Shown: in pieces, positions 1 to 5,459 of the stretch | Numbering within the stretch: the first letter of the stretch is position 1 | Layout: the number at the start of each line of letters is the position of its first letter | Source: Oscillospiraceae bacterium | GTDB lineage: Bacteria > Bacillota_A > Clostridia > Saccharofermentanales > Saccharofermentanaceae | Length of the DNA: 12,216 nt | Reading direction: 5' to 3' | Assembly (NCBI GenBank): GCA_902803365.1 | Contig: CADCPU010000171.1 | Coordinates: 1 to 12,216, forward strand | Position numbers and translations under genes: made by a program | Notes under the pieces: model-generated | What the model saw: the letters and a program-made list of their open reading frames with translations, nothing else | What the model was told of the DNA's origin: nothing | Database searches by the model: none

Positions 1-264
1 GCGGGGGATGATCGTTATGACTTCACCATCTGCAAAGGGCTTTAAATATCCTGCAAGAAGGCGTGCTCGAGCGACGTCGGAGACGATCCCCACCGGCTTC
101 TTGCTGTTTAAGTCTGCGAGCGAAGCTAAGAGAAATCCCTTCTGCTGCTCGCAAAGGCCCGTAATATTCAGATGTTTATCAAGTCTCTTGCTCTCCTTGA
201 AGGAATCGACTAAGTCCTTATCCTTCTTGACGGATCTTAAGAGGCTCAACAATTTGTCGTCCAT
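1..264 (-). CDS. mfd: Transcription-repair coupling factor Mfd, N-terminal fragment (cut by window edge)
   Basis: Mfd is a DNA translocase that removes RNA polymerase stalled at lesions and recruits the UvrA nucleotide-excision repair machinery. Only the first 88 codons are present; the frame is open to base 1, so the rest of a normally about 1,150-residue protein lies outside. The visible part fits the UvrB-homology N-terminal domain: an INGL-like element (NITGL, residues 33-37), a leucine/alanine-rich helix, a strand (PVGIVSDVARAR, 57-68) and the ITIIP strand that normally precedes an aromatic/acidic segment. The ATG at 264-262 follows a GGGGG ribosome-binding run (268-272) with very short spacing. 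It lies 11 nt after the pth stop, and pth-mfd adjacency is a conserved Bacillota arrangement. The identification rests on this synteny plus the N-terminal pattern; no helicase motif is in view. Confidence 0.85.
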   Translation of the reverse strand, partial: MDDKLLSLLRSVKKDKDLVDSFKESKRLDKHLNITGLCEQQKGFLLASLADLNSKKPVGIVSDVARARLLAGYLKPFADGEVITIIPR

Positions 265-275
265 AGACCCCCTTT

Positions 276-848
276 TTACTTATGTTCTTCTATATACTTT
301 TCGACCGCCTTCGCGCCTTCCGTAAAAGACTCGAACATGATCTCCTTTTTATCTTCAAAGATCTCGGCCAATACAAAATCAACAAGATTCCACTTCTCCG
401 GAACCGGACCGCAGCCAATGCGGACGCGCGGGAAATCCTGAGTTCCGATATGATAGATGACCGACTTCATTCCGTTATGAGTGCCCGCAGAACCTGAAGG
501 GCGCACGCGGATCTTGCCTACCGGGATATCGATATCATCGTAAACGACGATGAGCCTCGAAGCAGGGATCTTGAAGAACCTCATCGCTTCGATGACCGAC
601 TCGCCTGAATTATTCATGTAAGTCTGCGGTCTTAAGATTATCGCATCCTCACCTGCGATCTTGCCCTTGCCGTAACAACCCTTGAACTTGGATTTTGTTA
701 CCTGGATGCCGTTACGCTGCGCGAGGACTTCCGATGTGAGAAAGCCGCAGTTATGCCATGTAAAAGTATATTTGCTGCCCGGGTTGCCGAGCCCTGCAAT
801 AAGCCACATAGGACCGTTTTCCTCTTTTCTTCCGAACAGTCTCATCAT
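276..848 (-). CDS. pth: Peptidyl-tRNA hydrolase (Pth)
   Basis: Cytosolic esterase that releases tRNA from peptidyl-tRNAs dropped by ribosomes. The 190-residue product is normal for the bacterial Pth family. Visible landmarks are GLGNPG (residues 19-24), TWHNCGF (30-36) with catalytic His32, TYMNNSG (76-82), YDDIDIPVG (103-111) and the AGTHNGMKS loop (121-129). By alignment from memory, Asn22, His32, Asn79, Asp104 and Asn125 match E. coli Asn10, His20, Asn68, Asp93 and Asn114. Trp31 replaces the Arg or Lys usually found before the catalytic His, a mild oddity. The start is ambiguous. ATGATG at 848/845 overlaps the glmU stop (ATGA), giving translational coupling, with GAGG just upstream. Met14 (ATG at 809) would give a length closer to B. 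subtilis Pth and has GAGGA about 10 nt upstream. It sits between glmU and mfd in one apparent operon. Confidence 0.97.
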   Translation of the reverse strand: MMRLFGRKEENGPMWLIAGLGNPGSKYTFTWHNCGFLTSEVLAQRNGIQVTKSKFKGCYGKGKIAGEDAIILRPQTYMNNSGESVIEAMRFFKIPASRLIVVYDDIDIPVGKIRVRPSGSAGTHNGMKSVIYHIGTQDFPRVRIGCGPVPEKWNLVDFVLAEIFEDKKEIMFESFTEGAKAVEKYIEEHK

Positions 849-2257
849 ACCTCTGAACGCTTGCGGTCAAGCTGGATAAAGTTGGCGCCGCGGAGTCTGT
901 TCTTTCTTGCTACCCACTCATCCTTGTTGACCTGCTTGGATCTTCCGATAGCAAGTCCGAGAGGCGGAACATCCTCTGTGATGGTGGAACCCGCGGCTAC
1001 ATAACTGTCCTTACCGAGAACGACAGTAGATACGATGTTGGAGTTACCGCCGATAAATACGTTGTCTTCGATAACGCATCCGGCCTTATCCTGACCGTCG
1101 TAGTTACAGGTAACCGTACCGCAACCGAAGTTGACGTTCTTACCTACTGTGGAGTCACCGATATATGTAAGGTGTCTTGCTCTCGTGTAATCGTCGATCG
1201 TGGAATTCTTGACCTCAACGTAAGCACCGATAGTGACGTGATCCTTAAGAGTGGAATCAGGTCTTATGTGAGAGAACGGTCCGATTCGGCAGTCCTTGCC
1301 GATTATGCACTGAGATGCGATCGAAGAGTCGATGACGGTTCCGTCACCTACCTGAACGCAGTCAAGTCTCGTATTCTCACCGATGATGCAGTCTTCACCG
1401 ATCGATGTGTTACCGATGAGCGTGCAGCCCGGAAGGATGACTGTGTCCATGCCGATCTCAACACCGGAATGGATCCAGGTCGAATCTACGTCTACGATCT
1501 GAACGCCGTTATCCATATGTCTTTTAAGGATCCTCTTGTTCATGATCTTGTTTGCTTCCATGAGCTGCTCACGGTTATTGATTCCGCGTGTATCATCAAA
1601 ATCACATACACATGCGCCTACCTTGTAGCCGTCACCGATCAAGATCTCGATCGTATCCGTGAGGTAATATTCGTGCTGGGCATTCTGGGCACTGAGTCTT
1701 CCCAAAGCGGAGATGAGGAGCGTTGTCTTAAAGACATACATGGAGGAGTTTATCTCCTTTACCTTGCGCTCTTCTTCCGTGGCATCTCTGTGCTCTACGA
1801 TCTTCTTAACGCTGCCGTCGCTGTTTCTTATGATCCTTCCGTATCCGGTCGGATCAGTTGCTTCTGCCGTTACTATTACTGCCGCATAGTCATCGTTGCT
1901 CTCGATAAGTTCGAGCGAACGATTGATCGTTACGGCACTTACCATCGGCGAATCACCCGGAAGTACGATAGTATATCCGTCTCTTCCTTCAAGGAACGGA
2001 GTTGCCTGCATTACCGCGTGACCGGTACCGAGTCTCTGCTCCTGGAATACGTATGCGACTGACTCGCCGAGTACGTTTCTGATCTCTTCCTGCTTCTCGC
2101 CTACTATATATACCTGTTCAGTACAGCCCGCTTCACACAATGCATCAGCTACCCATTGTACTATCGGTTTTCCGGCTACCTGATGAACCACCTTGGAATG
2201 CTTGGAATGCATTCTCTTGCCGTCGCCTGCTGCCATTACAACTGCACAAACTTCCAT
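845..2257 (-). CDS. glmU: Bifunctional GlmU: GlcN-1-P acetyltransferase / GlcNAc-1-P uridylyltransferase
   Basis: Makes UDP-GlcNAc, the precursor of peptidoglycan and teichoic acids, in the cytosol. With an ATG start at 2257 the protein is 470 residues, slightly longer than typical. The N-terminal uridylyltransferase domain shows MAAGDGKRM (residues 8-16, with Lys where Thr is usual), Lys22, LGTGHA (76-81) and LPGDSP (99-104) with metal-binding Asp102. From about residue 262 a left-handed beta-helix of hexapeptide repeats forms the acetyltransferase domain. It contains Arg332, Lys350, RHLTYIGD (361-368) with the expected catalytic His362, and CNYDG (384-388). The track-length frame can open 12 codons earlier at TTG 2293, but that codon has no ribosome site and lies inside a hairpin. 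ATG 2257 has GAGGAG about 9 nt upstream. The stop overlaps the pth start. The prs gene often found between glmU and pth in Bacilli is absent. Confidence 0.97.
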   Translation of the reverse strand: MEVCAVVMAAGDGKRMHSKHSKVVHQVAGKPIVQWVADALCEAGCTEQVYIVGEKQEEIRNVLGESVAYVFQEQRLGTGHAVMQATPFLEGRDGYTIVLPGDSPMVSAVTINRSLELIESNDDYAAVIVTAEATDPTGYGRIIRNSDGSVKKIVEHRDATEEERKVKEINSSMYVFKTTLLISALGRLSAQNAQHEYYLTDTIEILIGDGYKVGACVCDFDDTRGINNREQLMEANKIMNKRILKRHMDNGVQIVDVDSTWIHSGVEIGMDTVILPGCTLIGNTSIGEDCIIGENTRLDCVQVGDGTVIDSSIASQCIIGKDCRIGPFSHIRPDSTLKDHVTIGAYVEVKNSTIDDYTRARHLTYIGDSTVGKNVNFGCGTVTCNYDGQDKAGCVIEDNVFIGGNSNIVSTVVLGKDSYVAAGSTITEDVPPLGLAIGRSKQVNKDEWVARKNRLRGANFIQLDRKRSEV

Positions 2258-2264
2258 GTGTCTG

Positions 2265-2272
2265 ACTCTCCT
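2265..2272 (-). promoter_or_regulatory. Ribosome binding site choosing the glmU ATG start
   Basis: A GAGGAG core lies about 9-10 nt before ATG 2257. It argues for the internal ATG over the upstream TTG at 2293, which has no comparable purine tract. A short UCUC/GAGA self-pairing around it is possible but weak. Confidence 0.6.
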
Positions 2273-2291
2273 CGAGATTATCTTTTTACGC

Positions 2292-2334
2292 AACTATAGA
2301 GGCGAATATTTAAAAATATCCACCTCTCATAGTT
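2292..2334 (-). repeat. Long inverted repeat / leader hairpin upstream of glmU
   Basis: The left arm is AACTAT (2292-2297) plus a 14-base arm (2298-2311) starting AGAGGCG. The right arm is a 14-base segment (2314-2327) ending CACCTCT, a one-base bulge (C2328), then ATAGTT (2329-2334). The centre is only AA. On the minus-strand RNA the two mismatched positions become G-U wobbles, so 20 base pairs can form with one bulge; in practice the loop opens to about eight U/A bases. It begins about 5 nt from the transcription start predicted from the -10 at 2346-2351. No U-tract follows on either strand, so it does not look like an intrinsic terminator. The function is unknown: mRNA 5'-end protection, an RNA-binding-protein site and an operator are all possible. 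Confidence 0.75.
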
Positions 2335-2345
2335 CATACTATTCA

Positions 2346-2354
2346 ATTATACCA
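2346..2354 (-). promoter_or_regulatory. Extended -10 promoter for the glmU-pth-mfd operon
   Basis: On the minus strand there is a perfect TATAAT (2351-2346) preceded by TG plus one base, the extended -10 motif. No good -35 hexamer is found at 16-18 bp, as is common for extended -10 promoters. The predicted start is near 2339, giving a leader of about 80 nt before glmU. This is a sequence-pattern inference only. Confidence 0.55.
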
Positions 2355-2386
2355 CCTAATAAAAAATATAGATAAACAATTAGGTG
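2353..2386. repeat. Inverted repeat flanking the glmU promoter upstream region (operator-like)
   Basis: A perfect 8-bp inverted repeat, CACCTAAT (2353-2360) and ATTAGGTG (2379-2386), is separated by 18 bases. The proximal arm abuts the -10 element and covers the spacer; the distal arm lies just upstream of the -35 position. Arms about 26 bp centre to centre would lie on nearly the same helix face, as for a dimeric regulator. It could also be a weak hairpin in the tail of the ribU transcript, but no U-tract follows. Confidence 0.45.
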
Positions 2387-2406
2387 CAATTTTGATCGAT
2401 ACCCGA

Positions 2407-3051
2407 TCAAGCCTGAGTCTTTTTTCTCGTGATCCTGATAAGGCTCGATACCGGCTTATAGATCCAGAATGTAACGAAGCTTACAACGATGCCCTTAAAG
2501 AGATTGAACGGAACGAATCCGAAAACGATAAGGGTAACCTTAGACTTGATAAGGGGATTGACTGCACTGCTCATGCCTACGATCGCCTCTGTGGAGAAAC
2601 CAAGGACCTTGCCGTACAAAGGAAGGATCACGAAGTAGTTGAGAGGGATAGCTGCGAGAGTCAGAGCTGCCGTTGCGATGAGCATTGCTGCGATCGCACC
2701 TTTTCTAGTCGTATGCTTCTGATAGAAGGAACCTGCGGTGAATACGAAGATGCTGCCTACGATGAAGTTGGACAGTTCGCCGATACCTGCAGAACCCGTT
2801 ACAGGCAAATGGATGAGGTTCTTCAAAAGCTCGATGATGACACCGTTAACAGGGCCGAGCGCGAAAGCACCGACGAGTACCGGGATCTCGGAAAAATCGA
2901 ACTTGAGGAACGGAGGCATGAACGGAAGCTGTATCTCAAGATACATCAAGACAACTGCGAGAGCCGTAAAGACAGCCGTAACAGCGATCCTTCTCGTCAT
3001 TGCAACCTTTGCTACCTGGGAATTTCCTGCATTCTTAACATTTACTGACAT
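2407..3051 (-). CDS. ribU: Riboflavin ECF transporter S component RibU
   Basis: Membrane substrate-binding (S) subunit of an energy-coupling-factor importer for riboflavin; the shared EcfA/A'/T module is not in this window. The 214-residue protein has about six hydrophobic segments. It carries family-typical elements: FLKFDFSEIP (residues 48-57) after the first membrane helix, GAFALGPVNG (61-70), IIELLKNLIHL (72-82) and GELSNFIVG (91-99). The C-terminus is a short basic tail. The specificity call is reinforced by the FMN riboswitch directly upstream. I chose ATG 3051 because AAAGGAG (3060-3066) sits 8 nt before it. The in-frame ATG at 3069 lies inside the conserved 3' end of the riboswitch and has no ribosome site. 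It appears monocistronic, since an apparent promoter for glmU follows. Confidence 0.95.
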   Translation of the reverse strand: MSVNVKNAGNSQVAKVAMTRRIAVTAVFTALAVVLMYLEIQLPFMPPFLKFDFSEIPVLVGAFALGPVNGVIIELLKNLIHLPVTGSAGIGELSNFIVGSIFVFTAGSFYQKHTTRKGAIAAMLIATAALTLAAIPLNYFVILPLYGKVLGFSTEAIVGMSSAVNPLIKSKVTLIVFGFVPFNLFKGIVVSFVTFWIYKPVSSLIRITRKKTQA

Positions 3052-3057
3052 AAAAAC

Positions 3058-3173
3058 AACTCCTTTCATCCGGACTTTACCGTCGGCTCCGGAATCTCAC
3101 CGGGATCAGCCGCGTGTTTCACGCGGGTTGCGGGCTATACCGCCGGTCGAGGAATTACACCTCACCTTGGATT
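3058..3173 (-). promoter_or_regulatory. FMN riboswitch (RFN element) controlling ribU
   Basis: The minus-strand RNA matches the RFN consensus in order: AATTCCTCGACCGGCGGTA, TAGCCCGC, a variable arm with a CCGCG...CGCGG-type stem, GATTCCGGAGCCGACGGTA and AGTCCGGATGAAAGG. FMN binding would stabilise the closing P1 helix. The best P1 I can draw pairs UCC near 3169-3171 with GGA inside the AAAGGAG ribosome site (3060-3066), plus a flanking AA/UU across one mismatch. Only 8 nt separate that site from the ribU ATG, leaving no room for a terminator platform. Control is therefore probably translational, by direct sequestration of the ribosome site: high FMN would lower RibU synthesis. The aptamer identity is clear; the P1 drawing is inference. 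Confidence 0.95.
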
Positions 3174-3185
3174 TTCATCGTTGTT

Positions 3186-3213
3186 ATTATACGCCCTGAA
3201 AATGAAATATCAA
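3186..3213 (-). promoter_or_regulatory. Sigma-A-type promoter for the riboswitch-ribU transcript
   Basis: On the minus strand TTGATA (3213-3208) and TATAAT (3191-3186) are separated by 16 bp. The predicted start is about 3179, a few bases before the aptamer, so the mRNA would begin almost at the riboswitch edge. The promoter starts 9 bp after the stop codon of the upstream vanY-like gene. Confidence 0.75.
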
Positions 3214-3221
3214 TACCCTTA

Positions 3222-4091
3222 TCACTCATCATCAGGCATGACCTGACACTTGCCGTGATAAGCTTCAAGAGACATGTCGTTCTCATAAAGATACGTCGCA
3301 AGCTCGACACCCACATATCTGTAGTGCCAAGCTTCTATTCCGTATCCTGTCTCATACACGTACTGCGGCTGATATCTTCTGATAAATCCGTATTCGTAGC
3401 AATGCTCGTCTACCCACTTGCCTACCGTGGTCTCACCGAATCCGTCGATGATGTTCGATTCATACGCGGGAGTTATGTCCATAGCAAGTCCCAAGTGATG
3501 TTCGGATCTTCCCGGAATGGCATTTTTCTGGCACGCGAAAGCAAGTCCGTTCTTGTTCCTCGAGCGATCGAAAAGGAACTGCTGCGTTCCCCAATCTCTC
3601 CATCCGGATACAAGGAGCAAGCCCTGACCCGTTGCCGCGAGACAATCGTCATAGAGCTTTACCCATGCGTCATTTGCCTCCGAACGGAGCTGCTGATCAT
3701 AAGAATGAGGACACTTTACAAGGTCATCCGGGACATAGTCTTCCGGAAGAGCATAATACTTGTTTACGAGCACAGTGATGTCATTGGGATCTTCGACTAT
3801 CTGCGCACGCACCGATCTCGGATCGACAAAGCCGTTATACCAGACTTCGGGTTCGATCGAGGGCTCCACATACTCAGGCTTTGGAGTAGGAGTGGCAGCA
3901 GGTGTAGGAGTTGCCGCAGGCGTAGGAGTCGGCTCAGGAGTCGGAGTAGTTTCAGGGACAGCAACAGTCGTGGCTTCCGTAACTGCTACGGAAGTCTCCG
4001 ATGTTGTTTCCTGTTCTTCTTTGGTATCACACCCTGCACATACAAGTATCGACAACACGATCAACAGCAGGGCTATGCTCTTTTTCAGCAA
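3222..4091 (-). CDS. VanY-like D-alanyl-D-alanine carboxypeptidase lipoprotein (peptidase M15B)
   Basis: Predicted zinc D,D-carboxypeptidase that trims the terminal D-Ala from peptidoglycan stem peptides, anchored outside the membrane. The 289-residue product has a lipoprotein signal with lipobox LVCAGC and Cys21. A Ser/Thr/Glu-rich and then Pro-Thr-rich linker runs to about residue 72, followed by the catalytic domain. M15 landmarks are SGWRDWGTQQ (162-171), SEHHLGLAMD (196-205) and EAWHYRYVG (253-261). Predicted zinc ligands are His198, Asp205 and His256, with Glu253 as catalytic base. The start codon is TTG (4091): no ATG lies in the N-terminal region, and TTG yields a complete signal peptide. 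It overlaps the upstream nucleotidyltransferase stop by 7 bp and lacks a clear ribosome site, so translation is probably coupled. No VanRS-like regulators are nearby, so a housekeeping role is likelier than vancomycin resistance. Confidence 0.92.
   Translation of the reverse strand: MLKKSIALLLIVLSILVCAGCDTKEEQETTSETSVAVTEATTVAVPETTPTPEPTPTPAATPTPAATPTPKPEYVEPSIEPEVWYNGFVDPRSVRAQIVEDPNDITVLVNKYYALPEDYVPDDLVKCPHSYDQQLRSEANDAWVKLYDDCLAATGQGLLLVSGWRDWGTQQFLFDRSRNKNGLAFACQKNAIPGRSEHHLGLAMDITPAYESNIIDGFGETTVGKWVDEHCYEYGFIRRYQPQYVYETGYGIEAWHYRYVGVELATYLYENDMSLEAYHGKCQVMPDDE
3876..3950 (-). repeat. Proline-threonine linker repeat within the VanY-like lipoprotein
   Basis: Residues about 48-72 of the lipoprotein are a run of TP pairs with TPTPAA units repeated in tandem, mirrored by near-identical DNA repeats on the GTAGGAGT theme. 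Such linkers space an enzyme from its lipid anchor through the cell wall. Copy number could vary by slippage. Confidence 0.8.
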
Positions 4092-4828
4092 TTCTCGTAC
4101 TCTTTCTTGGTTGCTTCGTAGTTTTCGAGTGTACCGATATCAACACATGTACCCTCGCCTCTGAAAGCGTAGATAGGCTGTCTCTTATAGAGCCATGAAG
4201 GGAAGTTACCCGGTGCATCCGGAGAGTTCCCCTCTGCGATATAAGTATCGAGAAGCTTCAAAGTTTCCTTCTTGTAGAAATATGTGGCGTAGATACCCCA
4301 ATGGCTCTTCGGCTCGGCAGGCTTTTCTGCCATGTCGAGGATCTTGCCGTCATCGTCGATAAGTGCGACGGCGAGCTTTCTGAGCTGTTCGATCTCAGGT
4401 ACTTCCACAGCGATGAGAGTATCGGCATCCTTCTTTTTGAAGAAGTCGTACATCTCGAGTATGTCATAAGTGAAGATGTTGTCGCCTGCCATGATGCAAA
4501 CGTCGTCATCTATATTGCATTCGTCGATAGCGAACATGATATCACCGATCGCACCGCGCATATTGTCGGGAGAATCAGTTCCGTCATCAAGAACTTTGAT
4601 CGGAGCCTTGCCCGTACGATCGAGCGAATCGGCCCATTCACTGAACTTGCCGTAGAACTTTGAGTTGCTGATAAGGATGATATCAGAAACATCAGGAAGT
4701 TTATCAATGGCATCCAGGATAAAATCAATGATACGGCGGCTTCCGAGAGGAAGCAAGGACTTGGGCATGTCTTTGGTCAGCGGATATAATCTTGTTGCAT
4801 ATCCGGCATTCAGCAGTAGGACTTTCAT
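4085..4828 (-). CDS. Sugar-phosphate nucleotidyltransferase (NTP_transferase family)
   Basis: A 247-residue single-domain enzyme of the RmlA/GalU-like superfamily, which joins an NTP and a sugar-1-phosphate (or a related phosphate ester) to give an NDP-activated product in the cytosol. The nucleotide-binding loop reads LLNAGYATRLYPLT (residues 5-18), a variant with Asn for the first Ala of the usual LAAG and Ala for the second Gly of GxG. PKSLLP (22-27) carries the expected catalytic Lys23. AGDNIF (114-119) carries metal-binding Asp116, AEKP (167-170) is the sugar-proximal element, and VDIGTLENYE (229-238) is the family's C-terminal motif. The substrate cannot be read from sequence; a choline-phosphate or hexose-phosphate enzyme are both possible. 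GGAG lies about 10 nt before the ATG. Downstream it overlaps the VanY-like gene, and pgcA, a producer of glucose-1-phosphate, lies upstream in the same direction. Confidence 0.9.
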   Translation of the reverse strand: MKVLLLNAGYATRLYPLTKDMPKSLLPLGSRRIIDFILDAIDKLPDVSDIILISNSKFYGKFSEWADSLDRTGKAPIKVLDDGTDSPDNMRGAIGDIMFAIDECNIDDDVCIMAGDNIFTYDILEMYDFFKKKDADTLIAVEVPEIEQLRKLAVALIDDDGKILDMAEKPAEPKSHWGIYATYFYKKETLKLLDTYIAEGNSPDAPGNFPSWLYKRQPIYAFRGEGTCVDIGTLENYEATKKEYENC

Positions 4829-4860
4829 ATACTATATTCTCCATATGTTAATGTTCTTTG

Positions 4861-4889
4861 ATTATACACGAACAAACGCGACAATTAAA
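4861..4889 (-). promoter_or_regulatory. Possible promoter for nucleotidyltransferase-vanY pair
   Basis: A perfect TATAAT on the minus strand (4866-4861) lies in the 67-bp gap after the methyltransferase gene. The hexamer at 17 bp, TTTAAT (4884-4889), matches a -35 poorly. No terminator is visible after the methyltransferase, so read-through from pgcA is equally possible. Confidence 0.4.
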
Positions 4890-4895
4890 GTTACA

Positions 4896-5459
4896 TTATC
4901 TTTTCATGGCGTACCTTGCATCACGCTTTTGAGAGACAAAGATATAGTATCCTTCCTCTTCGAAGATCTTCACTCCTCCGAATACCGAGATCAGTTTATT
5001 CTTGTACCAATCCTTACGCTTGGTGACCATATACATGGACCCGCCGATCTTAAGCCTGTTAAAGCCCTTCTCGATAAAGTTCTTGGCGACCTTAAAATCC
5101 GTATGATACGGCGGATTACTGATTATAAGGTCATAGTCTTTTCCCGGGATATCCTTAAAGCCGTCGCTCACCACACCTGTCGCACCCTCATATCCGTTGG
5201 TGCTCATGTTTTTCATGGCAGTGGCAACTGCGAGTTCGTCGATATCGGACATAACGATATTCTCAGGCTTGACTCCGCCCGAACATGCAGCAAGCGATAC
5301 GATGCCGGTACCGCATCCGAGATCGAGCACCTTCTGCTCCTCACCAAACTCAATATGTGAGAGCATACAAAGTGTCCCCCTGTCCGCACCGGATGGTGAG
5401 AACAGGGAGACTTCTGAATCAATGGTTATCTCTTTGCCGTTAAATACGATCTTATACAT
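4896..5459 (-). CDS. RsmC/YbxB-like class I SAM methyltransferase (MTS family)
   Basis: A 187-residue cytosolic methyltransferase of the 'small' family, whose members methylate the N2 of guanine or N6 of adenine, often in rRNA. The N-terminus shows the family element LFSPSGADRGTLCML (residues 19-33). The SAM-binding motif I is VLDLGCGTG (44-52), the acidic residue after beta-2 is in MSDID (70-74), and the catalytic motif IV is NPPYH (115-119). It resembles the short single-domain Bacillota proteins (YbxB type) more than the two-domain E. coli RsmC. The exact rRNA site is not determinable here. Its ATG shares one base with the pgcA stop (TGATG) and has no evident ribosome site, so translation probably depends on termination-reinitiation from pgcA. 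An rRNA-type methyltransferase is functionally unrelated to its sugar-metabolism neighbours. Confidence 0.88.
   Translation of the reverse strand: MYKIVFNGKEITIDSEVSLFSPSGADRGTLCMLSHIEFGEEQKVLDLGCGTGIVSLAACSGGVKPENIVMSDIDELAVATAMKNMSTNGYEGATGVVSDGFKDIPGKDYDLIISNPPYHTDFKVAKNFIEKGFNRLKIGGSMYMVTKRKDWYKNKLISVFGGVKIFEEEGYYIFVSQKRDARYAMKR

Noticed and set aside
1172..2062. 296-codon open frame on the plus strand antisense to glmU
   Set aside because: It is the complement of a GlmU coding region with all catalytic motifs intact. The translation is Asp/Arg/Ser/Val-rich with no recognisable domain, as expected for a shadow frame.
2258..2293. Upstream TTG start for glmU adding 12 residues
   Set aside because: It has no ribosome site, is buried in the leader hairpin, and the added residues are basic and not family-like. 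The ATG at 2257 matches the usual N-terminus.
2292..2334. The glmU leader hairpin as an intrinsic terminator of ribU
   Set aside because: No U-tract follows on the minus strand (next bases GCGTAAAAAG), and the hairpin lies downstream of a TATAAT element, so a leader role fits better.
3052..3069. Upstream ATG start for ribU at 3069
   Set aside because: It is part of the conserved GGATGAAAGG end of the FMN riboswitch. AAAGGAG is correctly spaced for ATG 3051 instead.
3055..3185. AACAAC/GTTGTT pairing as an extended P1 helix of the FMN riboswitch
   Set aside because: The 5' AACAAC (3180-3185) falls between the -10 and the predicted transcription start, so it is probably not in the RNA.
3222..4091. 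Vancomycin resistance gene vanY
   Set aside because: The enzyme family matches, but there are no vanRS, vanHAX or other resistance genes nearby. Stand-alone M15B lipoproteins are common housekeeping enzymes.
3114..4121. 335-codon open frame on the plus strand across the riboswitch and the VanY-like gene
   Set aside because: The opposite strand carries a lipoprotein signal, M15 zinc motifs and a riboswitch. The plus-strand product is low-complexity Arg/Ser-rich in its C-terminal part, mirroring the Thr-Pro linker repeat.
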